From NCBI GenBank assembly GCA_047610385.1, contig JBLGAC010000047.1:1-32112 (forward strand): 32,112 nt of DNA, written 5' to 3'. Below the pieces are notes generated by a model. It was not told the origin of the DNA and did not search any database. It saw only the letters and a list, made by a program, of their open reading frames with translations. This DNA comes from JBOCEF01 sp047610385. GTDB taxonomy: Bacteria; Pseudomonadota; Alphaproteobacteria; Rhodobacterales; Rhodobacteraceae. The position numbers and the translations under genes are program-made. This document shows positions 1 through 7,124 of this stretch, one piece after another; the stretch's first letter is position 1; each line of letters opens with the position of its first letter.

Positions 1-74
1 TTGCGAATGAACCTGAGCCCGCCCGGCAGCCTTTCGCGGGATCGGGCGTCGGGATAGTCGGCGAATGCGGTCAT
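1..74 (-). CDS. 5' end of an unidentified protein, cut by the window edge
   Basis: The first 24 codons of a minus-strand gene are visible, beginning MTAFADYPDARSRERLPGG. The start is supported by a good Shine-Dalgarno AAGGAG about 8 nt upstream of the ATG at 72-74. Too little is present to assign a family. It sits at the edge of an exopolysaccharide locus, downstream of the response regulator and in the same direction. A palindrome at 164-181 lies about 100 bp upstream of its start, so it may be a target of that regulator (inference). Confidence 0.6.
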   Translation of the reverse strand, partial: MTAFADYPDARSRERLPGGLRFIR

Positions 75-163
75 GGGCGGCTCCTTCGCCCATGGTCTAG
101 CATGTCGTGGGGGCCTGGGCCTGTCCGCCTCGGGATCGGCGGGGGGGACGTCCGGTGGCGGTG

Positions 164-181
164 CCTATCCGAACGGATGGG
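164..181. promoter_or_regulatory. Palindromic operator candidate, copy 1
   Basis: The sequence CCTATCCGAACGGATGGG is one base short of a perfect 8-2-8 inverted repeat (CCTATCCG / CGGATgGG). The same element recurs as a perfect palindrome at 2511-2528. It directly abuts the stop codon of the response regulator gene and lies about 90-107 bp upstream of the minus-strand gene starting at 74. A role as operator for that gene is an inference. With only 8-bp arms and no T tract it makes a poor terminator. Confidence 0.5.
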
Positions 182-796
182 TCAGAACAGCCCTGCTTCA
201 CGCGCGATCAGCGCCGCCTGGGTGCGGTTCGCGGCATTGATTTTGCGATAGAGCGTTTTGACATGCAGCTTCACCGTCGGTTCCTGCAAATCCAGATCGC
301 GCGCGATTTCTTTGTTTGCCTTGCCTTGGGTCAGGCCGCGCAGCACCTGCAATTCGCGCGGAGACAGCTTGTCCGCCAGCGCGTTGGGCGGCGCGTCGTC
401 CGTGGCGGTCATGAAGTCGAGCGGGGCGTACTGCTCTCCCGCCACCATAAAGCGCACGGCGTTGACCAGCGACTTGGCGGTCAGCGTCTTGGGCACAAAC
501 CCGGCGGCGCCTGCCTCAAGCGCCTTTTCGGCGATTTCGCGCGTTGCCTCGCCCGACATCAGCGCCACGCGCGGGCTGCCCTGCATTGCCAGAACGCGCT
601 GCAGCCCGGCCAGGCCGTTCATGCCAGGCATTTTGTAATCAAGCAGCACCAGGTCGAACGGGCCGTCACGCTCGATCGTCGCGCAAGCCTGATCCAAGTC
701 TGGCACTGAGGCGGTTTCAACGTCCCCCGACCCTTCAAGATACAGAACCAGCGTGTCGCGCAGCAGATCATGATCGTCAGCGATAAGTATGCGCAT
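182..796 (-). CDS. NarL/FixJ (LuxR)-family response regulator
   Basis: This 204-residue cytoplasmic two-component regulator has an N-terminal receiver domain (about 1-120) with the acidic pair DD at 7-8, the phosphoacceptor Asp53 in LVLLDYKMPG, and the conserved Lys in FVPKT. A C-terminal LuxR-type helix-turn-helix (about 140-200) carries LSPRELQVL and NKEIARDL. I start at the ATG at 794-796, because MRILIADDHD is the normal start of this family and the in-frame upstream extension of 34 residues has no domain character. It is divergent from the sugar transferase at 1030. The hybrid kinase at 3155-5713, with its own REC and HPt domains, is the likely phosphodonor. The exopolysaccharide genes around it are the likely targets (inference). 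Confidence 0.93.
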   Translation of the reverse strand: MRILIADDHDLLRDTLVLYLEGSGDVETASVPDLDQACATIERDGPFDLVLLDYKMPGMNGLAGLQRVLAMQGSPRVALMSGEATREIAEKALEAGAAGFVPKTLTAKSLVNAVRFMVAGEQYAPLDFMTATDDAPPNALADKLSPRELQVLRGLTQGKANKEIARDLDLQEPTVKLHVKTLYRKINAANRTQAALIAREAGLF

Positions 797-866
797 ATGT
801 TCGGTCTCGCTTTCGACGTGCAAGCTTCGTAACTGCACGTTCATCCTTATACTCCGAGGAGGGGCA

Positions 867-880
867 CCTATCCAGCCGTA
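867..880. promoter_or_regulatory. Possible operator half-site in the divergent promoter region
   Basis: CCTATCC at 867-873 is one arm of the palindrome found at 164-181 and 2511-2528, but the second arm is not preserved. It lies in the 233-bp divergent region between the response regulator (start 796) and the sugar transferase (start 1030). A half-site this short could occur by chance. Confidence 0.25.
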
Positions 881-1029
881 TCTATCGCGCAATACCAAAA
901 GACCGTTCGACGCCTGCGCGGATTGCGTGGATCCCGAAGGCGTCGCCCTCCCGTCCGGCCGCGCGATGGCGCGGCGGCGCTCGCTGCATCAAGGATTGGT
1001 TAACAATTTCCTGACCGGAGAGCAGCCCG

Positions 1030-2466
1030 ATGACCCATATCGCAAATCTCGCATCCATCGCCCCCCCGCAGTCTTTCGGGCGGTCCGCCCTGCGCCCGGT
1101 CTCGTCGCCGGGGCTGGGCCGGGCCCCGGATTTGGCGCTGGTGCTGGGCGTGCCGGTGGTCGATGCCGCCCCCGCAGCGGCGATCAAGGCGCTGCTGGCC
1201 CCGGGCCGGCGCCGTGCGTTTTTTCTGAATGCCCACTGTTGCAACGTGATGGCCCGTGACCGCGCCTATGCCGCTGCGCTTGGCCGCGCCGACATGGTGC
1301 TGCCTGATGGCATCGGGGTGGAACTGGCCGCGCGCATGACCGGGCGGCGGCTGACCGCCAACCTCAACGGCACAGATTTCACGCCAGAGCTGATGAAGAC
1401 CGCGGCGCGCCGTGGGCTGTCGGTGTTTCTGTTTGGCGGGCGCCCCGGCGTGGCCGAACGGGCGGCGGCGACTTTGTGCCTGCAGGCACCCGGCCTGCGG
1501 GTTGTCGGGATGCGCGACGGCTATAAAGGCGCGTCAGGCGCTGAGGCGGCGATCAACGCTTCGGGCGCCAACATCGTGCTGGTCGCCCTTGGCGTCCCGA
1601 TGCAGGAGCTGTGGCTGGACCGCCATGCGAACCGTCTGTCGGCGCGGGTGACGCTGGGGGTTGGCGCGCTGTTCGATTTCCTGGCCGGAGAGGTCCGCCG
1701 CGCCCCCGCCCCCGTGCGCCGCGCACGCCTTGAATGGGCCTGGCGCCTGGCGCAGGAACCGCGCCGCATGGCTGGGCGCTATCTGGTGGGAAATGCCGTG
1801 TTCATGGTCCGCGCCGCGTGGCATGCCGCCAAGCAGTGGGGCAAGCAGGACGCCGCACAGGGTGCTGGGCAGGGGGCTGGCAAGCGGGCGCTCGACATCG
1901 CGGTGGCAGGCGCGGCGCTGGCCGTGGCGGCTCCGGCGATGGCTGTGTTCGCGCTGGCGATCAAGCTGGACAGCCCCGGCCCGGCGTTTTTCACGCAGAC
2001 GCGCGTGGGCAAGGACGGCCGCGAATTCAAAGTGTGGAAGTTTCGCACCATGCATCGCGATGCAGAATCGCGCCGCGCTGCCCTGCTGGCGCAATCGGAC
2101 CGTGAGGGCGTCTGCTTCAAAGCCCGCCATGACCCGCGGGTGACCCGGATCGGGCGGCTGCTGCGCCGCAGCTCGCTCGATGAACTGCCGCAGATCTTCA
2201 ACGTGCTGGTGGGCCACATGTCCATCGTCGGCCCGCGCCCCGCGCTGCCCGAAGAAACCGCCATCTATCCTGCCCGCGCGCTGGGGCGGCTGGCGGTCAA
2301 ACCGGGCATCACCGGGCTTTGGCAGGTGTCGGGCCGCGCTGATATCGGCTTTGACAAGATGATCGACATGGACCTGAGCTATGCGCGCTCACGCTCAATG
2401 CTGCTGGACCTGCTGTTGATCGGCATGACCTTCCGCGCGGTGCTGACCGGACGGGGTGCATATTGA
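1030..2466 (+). CDS. GT26 (WecG/TagA/CpsF) glycosyltransferase fused to a bacterial sugar-phosphate transferase
   Basis: This 478-residue protein has two enzyme modules. Residues about 25-260 match the WecG/TagA/CpsF family, with FLNAHCCNVMARD, MVLPDGIG and NLNGTDF. After a short Gly/Ala/Gln linker, residues from about 285 form an ExoY/WcaJ-type phosphoglycosyl transferase: KRALDIA, one hydrophobic re-entrant segment, DSPGPAFFTQTRVG, KFRTMHRD, LDELPQIFNVL, SIVGPRPALP and KPGITGLWQVSGR. Known chemistry is that the C-terminal module places the first sugar-1-phosphate on undecaprenyl phosphate at the inner membrane, and GT26 enzymes add the next residue. The fusion could therefore catalyse the first two steps of a repeat unit. 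A GGAG sits 9 nt before the ATG. The sugar identity cannot be read from sequence. Confidence 0.9.
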   Translation: MTHIANLASIAPPQSFGRSALRPVSSPGLGRAPDLALVLGVPVVDAAPAAAIKALLAPGRRRAFFLNAHCCNVMARDRAYAAALGRADMVLPDGIGVELAARMTGRRLTANLNGTDFTPELMKTAARRGLSVFLFGGRPGVAERAAATLCLQAPGLRVVGMRDGYKGASGAEAAINASGANIVLVALGVPMQELWLDRHANRLSARVTLGVGALFDFLAGEVRRAPAPVRRARLEWAWRLAQEPRRMAGRYLVGNAVFMVRAAWHAAKQWGKQDAAQGAGQGAGKRALDIAVAGAALAVAAPAMAVFALAIKLDSPGPAFFTQTRVGKDGREFKVWKFRTMHRDAESRRAALLAQSDREGVCFKARHDPRVTRIGRLLRRSSLDELPQIFNVLVGHMSIVGPRPALPEETAIYPARALGRLAVKPGITGLWQVSGRADIGFDKMIDMDLSYARSRSMLLDLLLIGMTFRAVLTGRGAY

Positions 2467-2510
2467 CCCGCCCGTCGCGCGGCCCCGTTCGATCCGTCAT
2501 GGCCCGCCAG

Positions 2511-2542
2511 CCTATCCGAACGGATAGGCTGGTATCCGAACG
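2511..2542. promoter_or_regulatory. Palindromic operator candidate, copy 2, with a phased second partial site
   Basis: CCTATCCGAACGGATAGG at 2511-2528 is an inverted repeat with perfect 8-bp arms and a 2-nt centre. A second copy of the first ten core bases, TATCCGAACG, begins exactly 20 bp later at 2533, which is about two helical turns. The pair lies between the sugar transferase stop (2466) and the ATG at 2604, about 62-93 bp upstream. This suits an activator or repressor site. The LuxR-type regulator at 182-796 is the obvious candidate (inference). Confidence 0.6.
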
Positions 2543-2603
2543 CGCCGGCGCGCCCGCCCTGCAATCATGGCATGAAGGTCGCATCAAACAAGGAGACCAG
2601 CCA

Positions 2604-3128
2604 ATGCCTCGTTTTCTACGCCCTCTTGCTGTCGTCATGCTGGCGATCAGCGCCTTGGTGTTTGTCGTGTCGACCGGCACCGCGCGCCAACTCGCTGCGC
2701 CTGTCGGCGAGGTGATCCTGACAGTGTCTGGCAGCATTGAGGCCACGGGCCCCGACACCAGCGTGCAGTTTGATCTGGCGGGGTTGCGCGCGCTTGGGGC
2801 GCGGCAGATCGTGACCTCCACCATCTGGACGACAGGCCCACACAGCTTCACCGGTGTGTCCCTTGATGTGCTGTTGCGTCATCTAGGCGCAAAAGGCGCG
2901 ACGCTTCAGGCAGTCGCTGTCAACGACTACGCAATCAACATCCCCACGTCGGATGCGGTTCCCGGCGGGCCGATCATTGCCTATGAAATGGACGGCGAGG
3001 TCATGAGCCTGCGCGACAACGGCCCGCTTTGGGTGATCTACCCCTATGATTCTGATGCCTCGTTCCGGTCTAAGGTGATTTATTCGCGCAGCATATGGCA
3101 ACTTGACCGGATCGACGTGATCGACTGA
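2604..3128 (+). CDS. Exported sulfite-oxidase-fold-like protein without cysteine, probable sensor partner
   Basis: This 174-residue protein has an N-terminal hydrophobic segment (about 8-25) that looks like a signal peptide or anchor. The rest resembles the molybdopterin-dependent oxidoreductase (SUOX/YedY-like) fold: a TVSGSIE-like strand, FTGVSLDVLLRHLG, VAVNDYAINIP, GPIIAYEMDGE and LRDNGPLWVIYPYD. No cysteine occurs anywhere, so the Moco-ligating cysteine of true enzymes is missing and catalysis is unlikely. The start at 2604 is set by AAGGAG 7 nt upstream. A longer in-frame start would lie within the preceding stop region and bury the signal peptide. It precedes the hybrid kinase by 26 bp, probably in one transcript. 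I infer a periplasmic ligand-binding role for the kinase. Confidence 0.75.
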   Translation: MPRFLRPLAVVMLAISALVFVVSTGTARQLAAPVGEVILTVSGSIEATGPDTSVQFDLAGLRALGARQIVTSTIWTTGPHSFTGVSLDVLLRHLGAKGATLQAVAVNDYAINIPTSDAVPGGPIIAYEMDGEVMSLRDNGPLWVIYPYDSDASFRSKVIYSRSIWQLDRIDVID

Positions 3129-3154
3129 CACATCAATGGCGGAGTGGCGGGGCA

Positions 3155-5713
3155 ATGAGACTGCATGAATTGGTGCGGCGGGTCCTGCTTGGCGTTGCGA
3201 TCACCGTCGTGGTGGTGGTGACGGTCCTGTCGGTGAAATTTGCGGTCAACGACATTTATCACAAGATCAACCTCATGAACTCCGCCAGTTCGGACAATGT
3301 CCAATGGTCGTTGTCGCAGGCTGAGGTTGAGTTTCTGGAGCTGAGCGCAGCGGTGGCCATCGCGGTCCGCGATTCGGTGCCTGATCTGGCACCAGTGCGC
3401 CGGGAATTTGATATTTTCTACAGCCGGATCAACACGCTCAGCCGTGGCTCGCTCTATGCCGATCTGGCCCGCGTGCCTGATTTTGCCGCGGCGCTGGCGC
3501 AGTCGCGCAGTTTTCTTAATGCGGTTGCACCTTTGCTGGACGGGCCTGATGCTGCCGCAGGTTTGACGTGGCTGGAGGGTGCGCTGGCCGATCTGCGCCC
3601 CAGCGTGCGGGCGCTGGCCATTGCGGGCCTGCCGCATTTCGCCGCCATATCAGATGCGCGCCGCCGCGACGTGTCTGAGACGCTGGTGTGGATGGCCGGG
3701 TTGACCGCGGCGCTGATCGGGGTGCTTGCACTGCTGGCCTATTATTTCAACAGCCTCAACCGACAGAACCTGCGGCGCGGGCGCGATCTGACACAGACGA
3801 ATTTGCGGATGAACGCCATCCTGTCCACCTCGTTGGACGCCGTGGTGGTGACCGATATCAACGGCTGCGTGCTTGAATTCAACCACGCGGCTGAGGTCAT
3901 CTTTCGCCGCACCCTGGCCGAAGTGAAGGGCCTCCCGATCGGAGATCTGATCGTGCCCCCGCATATGCGCGGCACCCATTACGCGGGCATGGCGCGGATG
4001 CAGGCAGGCGGCCCGATGCACGTGGCAGGCAAAGGCCGCGTGCGGCTTGACGCCATGCGCGCGGACGGAGAGATCTTTCCCGTTGAAATGGCGCTGCAAT
4101 TGGCCCACGACGCCGAAACGCCGATCTTCATCGCGTTCCTGCGCGACATCTCGCGCCGTGTCGCCGCTGAGGCACAGCTGACCGAGGCCCGCGACCGCGC
4201 GCTGGCGGGGGAAAAGGCCAAGGCTGATTTTGTTGCAGTCATGAGCCATGAAATCCGGACCCCACTGAACGGGCTTTGGGGCAACCTTTCCTTGCTGCGC
4301 GACACAGGGCTGACCGCGCGGCAGGAACAGTCGGTGCACAACATGGAAATCTCAGGGGCGCTGCTGCTCAACCATGTGAACGCCGTGCTCGACATCACGC
4401 AGTATGAGGCGGGAAAGATGCAGATCGCCGCTATGCCGGTCGATCTGAACCGGATGATGCAAGATATGGTCGACGGGCAATCGGGCGCCGCCGGGGCCAA
4501 CGGCACCACCATCGCATGGGGCTGGGTCGGGGCACCGATGCGCTGGGCGTTGACCGATCAGGCGTGCCTGCAACATGTGCTGCTTAATCTGGTGGGCAAC
4601 GCGGTGAAATTCACCCCCGATGGCAGTATTTCCTTGGAGCTGGAGGTGCTGGCGCGCGACGATCAAGCTGCTGAGGTTGAATTTCGGGTCATCGACACCG
4701 GTCAGGGCATCCCGCAGAAAGACCTCGCCCGCGTGTTTGAAGACTTTGAAACCAGCGATGCGTCTTTTGGGCGGATCACCGCGGGCACCGGGCTGGGGCT
4801 GGGCATCGCGCGCCGCATCGTGCGGGCCATGGACGGCGAGATGGGCGCCGAAAGCACGGAGCACGAAGGCAGCAAGTTCTGGGTGCGCCTGCCGCTGAAA
4901 CCCGCTGCGGCCCCCACCCGCCGCGCCCGGACGCCCAACGTCCGGGTGCCGGCGACCCCGCGTCAGGTGCTGGTGGTTGAGGATAACGAGATCAACCGCC
5001 AAGTGGTGCGCGGCATGCTCAAGGCCGAAGGGCACAGCGTTGAGGAGGCCGCCGATGGCCGCAAAGGCGTGGCGATGGCCGCGGCCCGGCGGTTTGATCT
5101 GATCTTGATGGACATCAGCATGCCGGTGATGGATGGGTTGCAGGCCACGCAGATGATCCGCACCGGGGGTGGCGCATCGCGCGACACGCCGATCATCGCG
5201 CTGTCGGCCACCGTGATGCCTGAGCAGACCGAACAGTTTCTGGCAGCGGGCATGAATGGGTTCCTCGGCAAGCCATTGTCGCGCGACGCGCTGCAGGCGG
5301 TCATGGTGGATCTGCCGGGCGCGGGGGCGACCGCTGGGCCGCTGCTGGACCGCGCGCAGATCGCCGCGACCCGCGACAGCCTTGGGCCTGACGCCTACCC
5401 AAAGCTGCTTGCGCGCTTTGTCATTGAGGGGGACGACATCGTCACCCGCCATGCCGCGATGACTGACGATGCTGACGCGGTGGCTGAGATCGGCGCCCTG
5501 TGCCACAAAATCGCCAGCAGCGCGGCAGTGTTCGGCGCCACACGTTTTCGCGCGCGGTTGCGCGAGCTGGAGCTGGCGGCCCATGACGGAACCCTGCGGC
5601 CCCCTGTAATCAATCCGGGTGTGGCAGCACCGGGCTCATCAGAACTGGGCTCATCAGAACTGGGCGCGGTTTGGGTGCAGACGCTGGCGGCGCTGCTGGG
5701 CGCGCTTGACTAG
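3155..5713 (+). CDS. Hybrid sensor histidine kinase (TM-sensor-TM-PAS-HisKA-HATPase-REC-HPt)
   Basis: This 852-residue inner-membrane kinase has a membrane helix at about 9-28, a periplasmic mostly helical sensor region to about 175, and a second helix at about 178-196. A PAS domain follows (about 215-335: ILSTSLDAVVVTD, FPVEMALQ), then HisKA with phosphoacceptor His365 in SHEIRTPLNG. The HATPase carries NLVGNAVKFT, DTGQGIP and GTGLGLGIA. A receiver domain has Asp653 in LILMDISMPVMDG. A C-terminal HPt-like segment has His784 in LCHKIASSA. This unorthodox layout implies His-Asp-His relay to a separate regulator, most plausibly the NarL-type protein at 182-796. It overlaps the convergent export gene by 4 nt. 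The C-terminus contains an exact 15-bp tandem duplication giving GSSEL twice. Confidence 0.93.
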   Translation: MRLHELVRRVLLGVAITVVVVVTVLSVKFAVNDIYHKINLMNSASSDNVQWSLSQAEVEFLELSAAVAIAVRDSVPDLAPVRREFDIFYSRINTLSRGSLYADLARVPDFAAALAQSRSFLNAVAPLLDGPDAAAGLTWLEGALADLRPSVRALAIAGLPHFAAISDARRRDVSETLVWMAGLTAALIGVLALLAYYFNSLNRQNLRRGRDLTQTNLRMNAILSTSLDAVVVTDINGCVLEFNHAAEVIFRRTLAEVKGLPIGDLIVPPHMRGTHYAGMARMQAGGPMHVAGKGRVRLDAMRADGEIFPVEMALQLAHDAETPIFIAFLRDISRRVAAEAQLTEARDRALAGEKAKADFVAVMSHEIRTPLNGLWGNLSLLRDTGLTARQEQSVHNMEISGALLLNHVNAVLDITQYEAGKMQIAAMPVDLNRMMQDMVDGQSGAAGANGTTIAWGWVGAPMRWALTDQACLQHVLLNLVGNAVKFTPDGSISLELEVLARDDQAAEVEFRVIDTGQGIPQKDLARVFEDFETSDASFGRITAGTGLGLGIARRIVRAMDGEMGAESTEHEGSKFWVRLPLKPAAAPTRRARTPNVRVPATPRQVLVVEDNEINRQVVRGMLKAEGHSVEEAADGRKGVAMAAARRFDLILMDISMPVMDGLQATQMIRTGGGASRDTPIIALSATVMPEQTEQFLAAGMNGFLGKPLSRDALQAVMVDLPGAGATAGPLLDRAQIAATRDSLGPDAYPKLLARFVIEGDDIVTRHAAMTDDADAVAEIGALCHKIASSAAVFGATRFRARLRELELAAHDGTLRPPVINPGVAAPGSSELGSSELGAVWVQTLAALLGALD
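5632..5665 (+). repeat. 15-bp tandem duplication inside the kinase 3' end
   Basis: The 15-bp unit gggctcatcagaact occurs twice in tandem at 5632-5646 and 5647-5661, followed by the first four bases of a third copy. It keeps the reading frame and adds GSSEL to the segment after the HPt helices. A recent replication slippage event is the simplest explanation. Confidence 0.9.
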
Positions 5714-5722
5714 CGCAGCAGC
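5692..5722. terminator. Possible bidirectional terminator over the convergent gene ends
   Basis: GCTGCTG (5692-5698) pairs with CAGCAGC (5716-5722), and inner GCGC bases may extend the stem. The stop codons of the kinase and of the convergent export gene lie in the loop. No T tract follows on either strand, so this is weak. Confidence 0.3.
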
Positions 5723-6912
5723 AGCACCGCGCCCACCAGGCCAAAGGCGCGGGCGATTTCCGTGATCTCGGTGACAGAGCTGTCATAGCAGACCAGCGCG
5801 TCGCCCGGCAGCAGATAGGGGTCATAATCGTCGCGGTCACCGCGGCGCATCAGATCTTCGATGTTGCGTTCAATCACCACTGACACTTCGGTCATCGGAT
5901 TGCGCGACACCAGCGCGGCGGCGCGTGCAGCGTTGGTCAGCCGCGCGCCACCCGCGCAGTTGGCGTTCACCGCCGCCTGCAGATAGCGGGTGCCATAAGG
6001 GGCTTGGCGCACCTCACGGCCGATCGCCGATACGGCGTTGCTGGCGGCGGGCTGGGTCAGGTTCGACAGAAACAGCGACACCCCCAGCGGGCTGATCGGG
6101 CTGGGGCGCATCAGCGCGTCCTGAAAGCAATTGCGGCTGGGCACCATGATCTGATCGCCCGCCAGCAGCATGATGTCGGTCGGATCGCGCCCTTCAAAGG
6201 CGTCGCGCAGGTCCAGCAGATGCATCTGATCGCCGCGGTGCACTTCAACCGCCGACAGATCGGCATCTGGGCGCACCCCGCCCGCGGCGCGCAGGGCGAC
6301 AGACAGATCGCGCGCCTCGGTTGACGCGCCAAGCGCGGCCTGCCGCGCCGCGTCAATGATGTCGCCCGCCCCGCCGATCTCCACTGCATGGGGTTCGAAC
6401 ACCGCCCCCGTCACGCCGACCTTGACCGAGGAAAAATCGGCCACCCGCACTGAGACCCGCGGACGCTCGGCATATATTTCAGCGGCGATCAGGTGGGCGG
6501 CAATGTCGGCCTCCACCGCCGCGACGCTGCGGCCCTGGGCGCGCACGGGCACGATGAATGGCAACTTCAGCGTGCCATCGCGCGATACGACATAGGCACC
6601 GTTGAAGGTTTCATCGTCGCCGACGCGGACATCCAGCAGATCGTTGCGCGACAGATGCTCACCCAGCAGGGCCTTTGGCATGGTGGTCTTGCCGCGCGGT
6701 CCCCCGCGTGGGGGCAGACAGCTTTCGGCGTTCAGGATGGCAGAGCGCAGAACCCCTCTGTCATCGTGATCAAGATCGGGTTGGCGGTACTGCGCCTGAT
6801 ACCCACGCCCTTCGGCAATGGGTTCAAGGTTGCGCGGCGTCGGCGTCGCGGCGCATCCCGCCAGCGTAAGGGCCGCCAGCGCGGTGGTCAGGCATATCGG
6901 TGGTCTTCGCAT
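5710..6912 (-). CDS. Polysaccharide export outer-membrane lipoprotein (Wza/KpsD type)
   Basis: This 400-residue protein starts with a lipoprotein signal peptide whose lipobox LAGC puts the lipidated cysteine at position 20. Residues about 80-190 fit the polysaccharide-export domain (RNDLLDVRVGDDE, YVVSRDGTLKLPFIVPVRAQG, VEADIAAHL, PRVSVRVADF). SLBB-like segments follow (VGVTGAVFEPHAVEI; ALRAAGGVRPDADLSAVEVHRG; MLLAGDQIMVPS). Such proteins form the outer-membrane channel for group 1/2-type capsule or exopolysaccharide. The start is supported by AAAGGTGA upstream. It is divergent from the flippase gene and shares a 212-bp promoter region containing a palindrome at 7009-7025. No Wzc-type tyrosine kinase is visible in the window. 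Confidence 0.9.
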   Translation of the reverse strand: MRRPPICLTTALAALTLAGCAATPTPRNLEPIAEGRGYQAQYRQPDLDHDDRGVLRSAILNAESCLPPRGGPRGKTTMPKALLGEHLSRNDLLDVRVGDDETFNGAYVVSRDGTLKLPFIVPVRAQGRSVAAVEADIAAHLIAAEIYAERPRVSVRVADFSSVKVGVTGAVFEPHAVEIGGAGDIIDAARQAALGASTEARDLSVALRAAGGVRPDADLSAVEVHRGDQMHLLDLRDAFEGRDPTDIMLLAGDQIMVPSRNCFQDALMRPSPISPLGVSLFLSNLTQPAASNAVSAIGREVRQAPYGTRYLQAAVNANCAGGARLTNAARAAALVSRNPMTEVSVVIERNIEDLMRRGDRDDYDPYLLPGDALVCYDSSVTEITEIARAFGLVGAVLLLR

Positions 6913-7008
6913 CGCGCGCCGTCACCTTTGTTTTGCGGGCCAGTTCGCCAGCCAACCCTTGCCTATACGGGCCGCCCGCGGCGGTCCACCGCCAGCTTGC
7001 ACTATTTT

Positions 7009-7025
7009 CCTACTCGGATGGGTAG
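7009..7025. promoter_or_regulatory. Degenerate palindrome in the export/flippase divergent promoter
   Basis: CCTACTCGGATGGGTAG shares the TA-N10-TA frame and 9 of 14 core positions with TATCCGAACGGATA at 2513-2526. On the other strand it reads TACCCATCCGAGTA, whose left half fits the heptamer style recognised by NarL-type helix-turn-helix proteins. It is centred about 105 bp from both the export lipoprotein start (6912) and the flippase start (7125). Membership in the same operator family is plausible but not proven. Confidence 0.4.
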
Positions 7026-7124
7026 AATCGCACCTTAACGGGCCGCGTGGCGCTCCGTCCTTGGCCGCGCGGGCCGGGCGCGATCGCGGTAGATCTTGTG
7101 CCTAGTCAAAGGACGCCCCGACAC

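Noticed and set aside
164..181. Intrinsic terminator of the response regulator gene
   Set aside because: The stem is only 8 bp with no T run, and the same sequence recurs upstream of other genes, which fits an operator better.
4352..5584. Minus-strand open frame of 410 codons opposite the hybrid kinase
   Set aside because: Its composition is typical of an antisense frame, and the plus strand carries clear kinase and receiver motifs.
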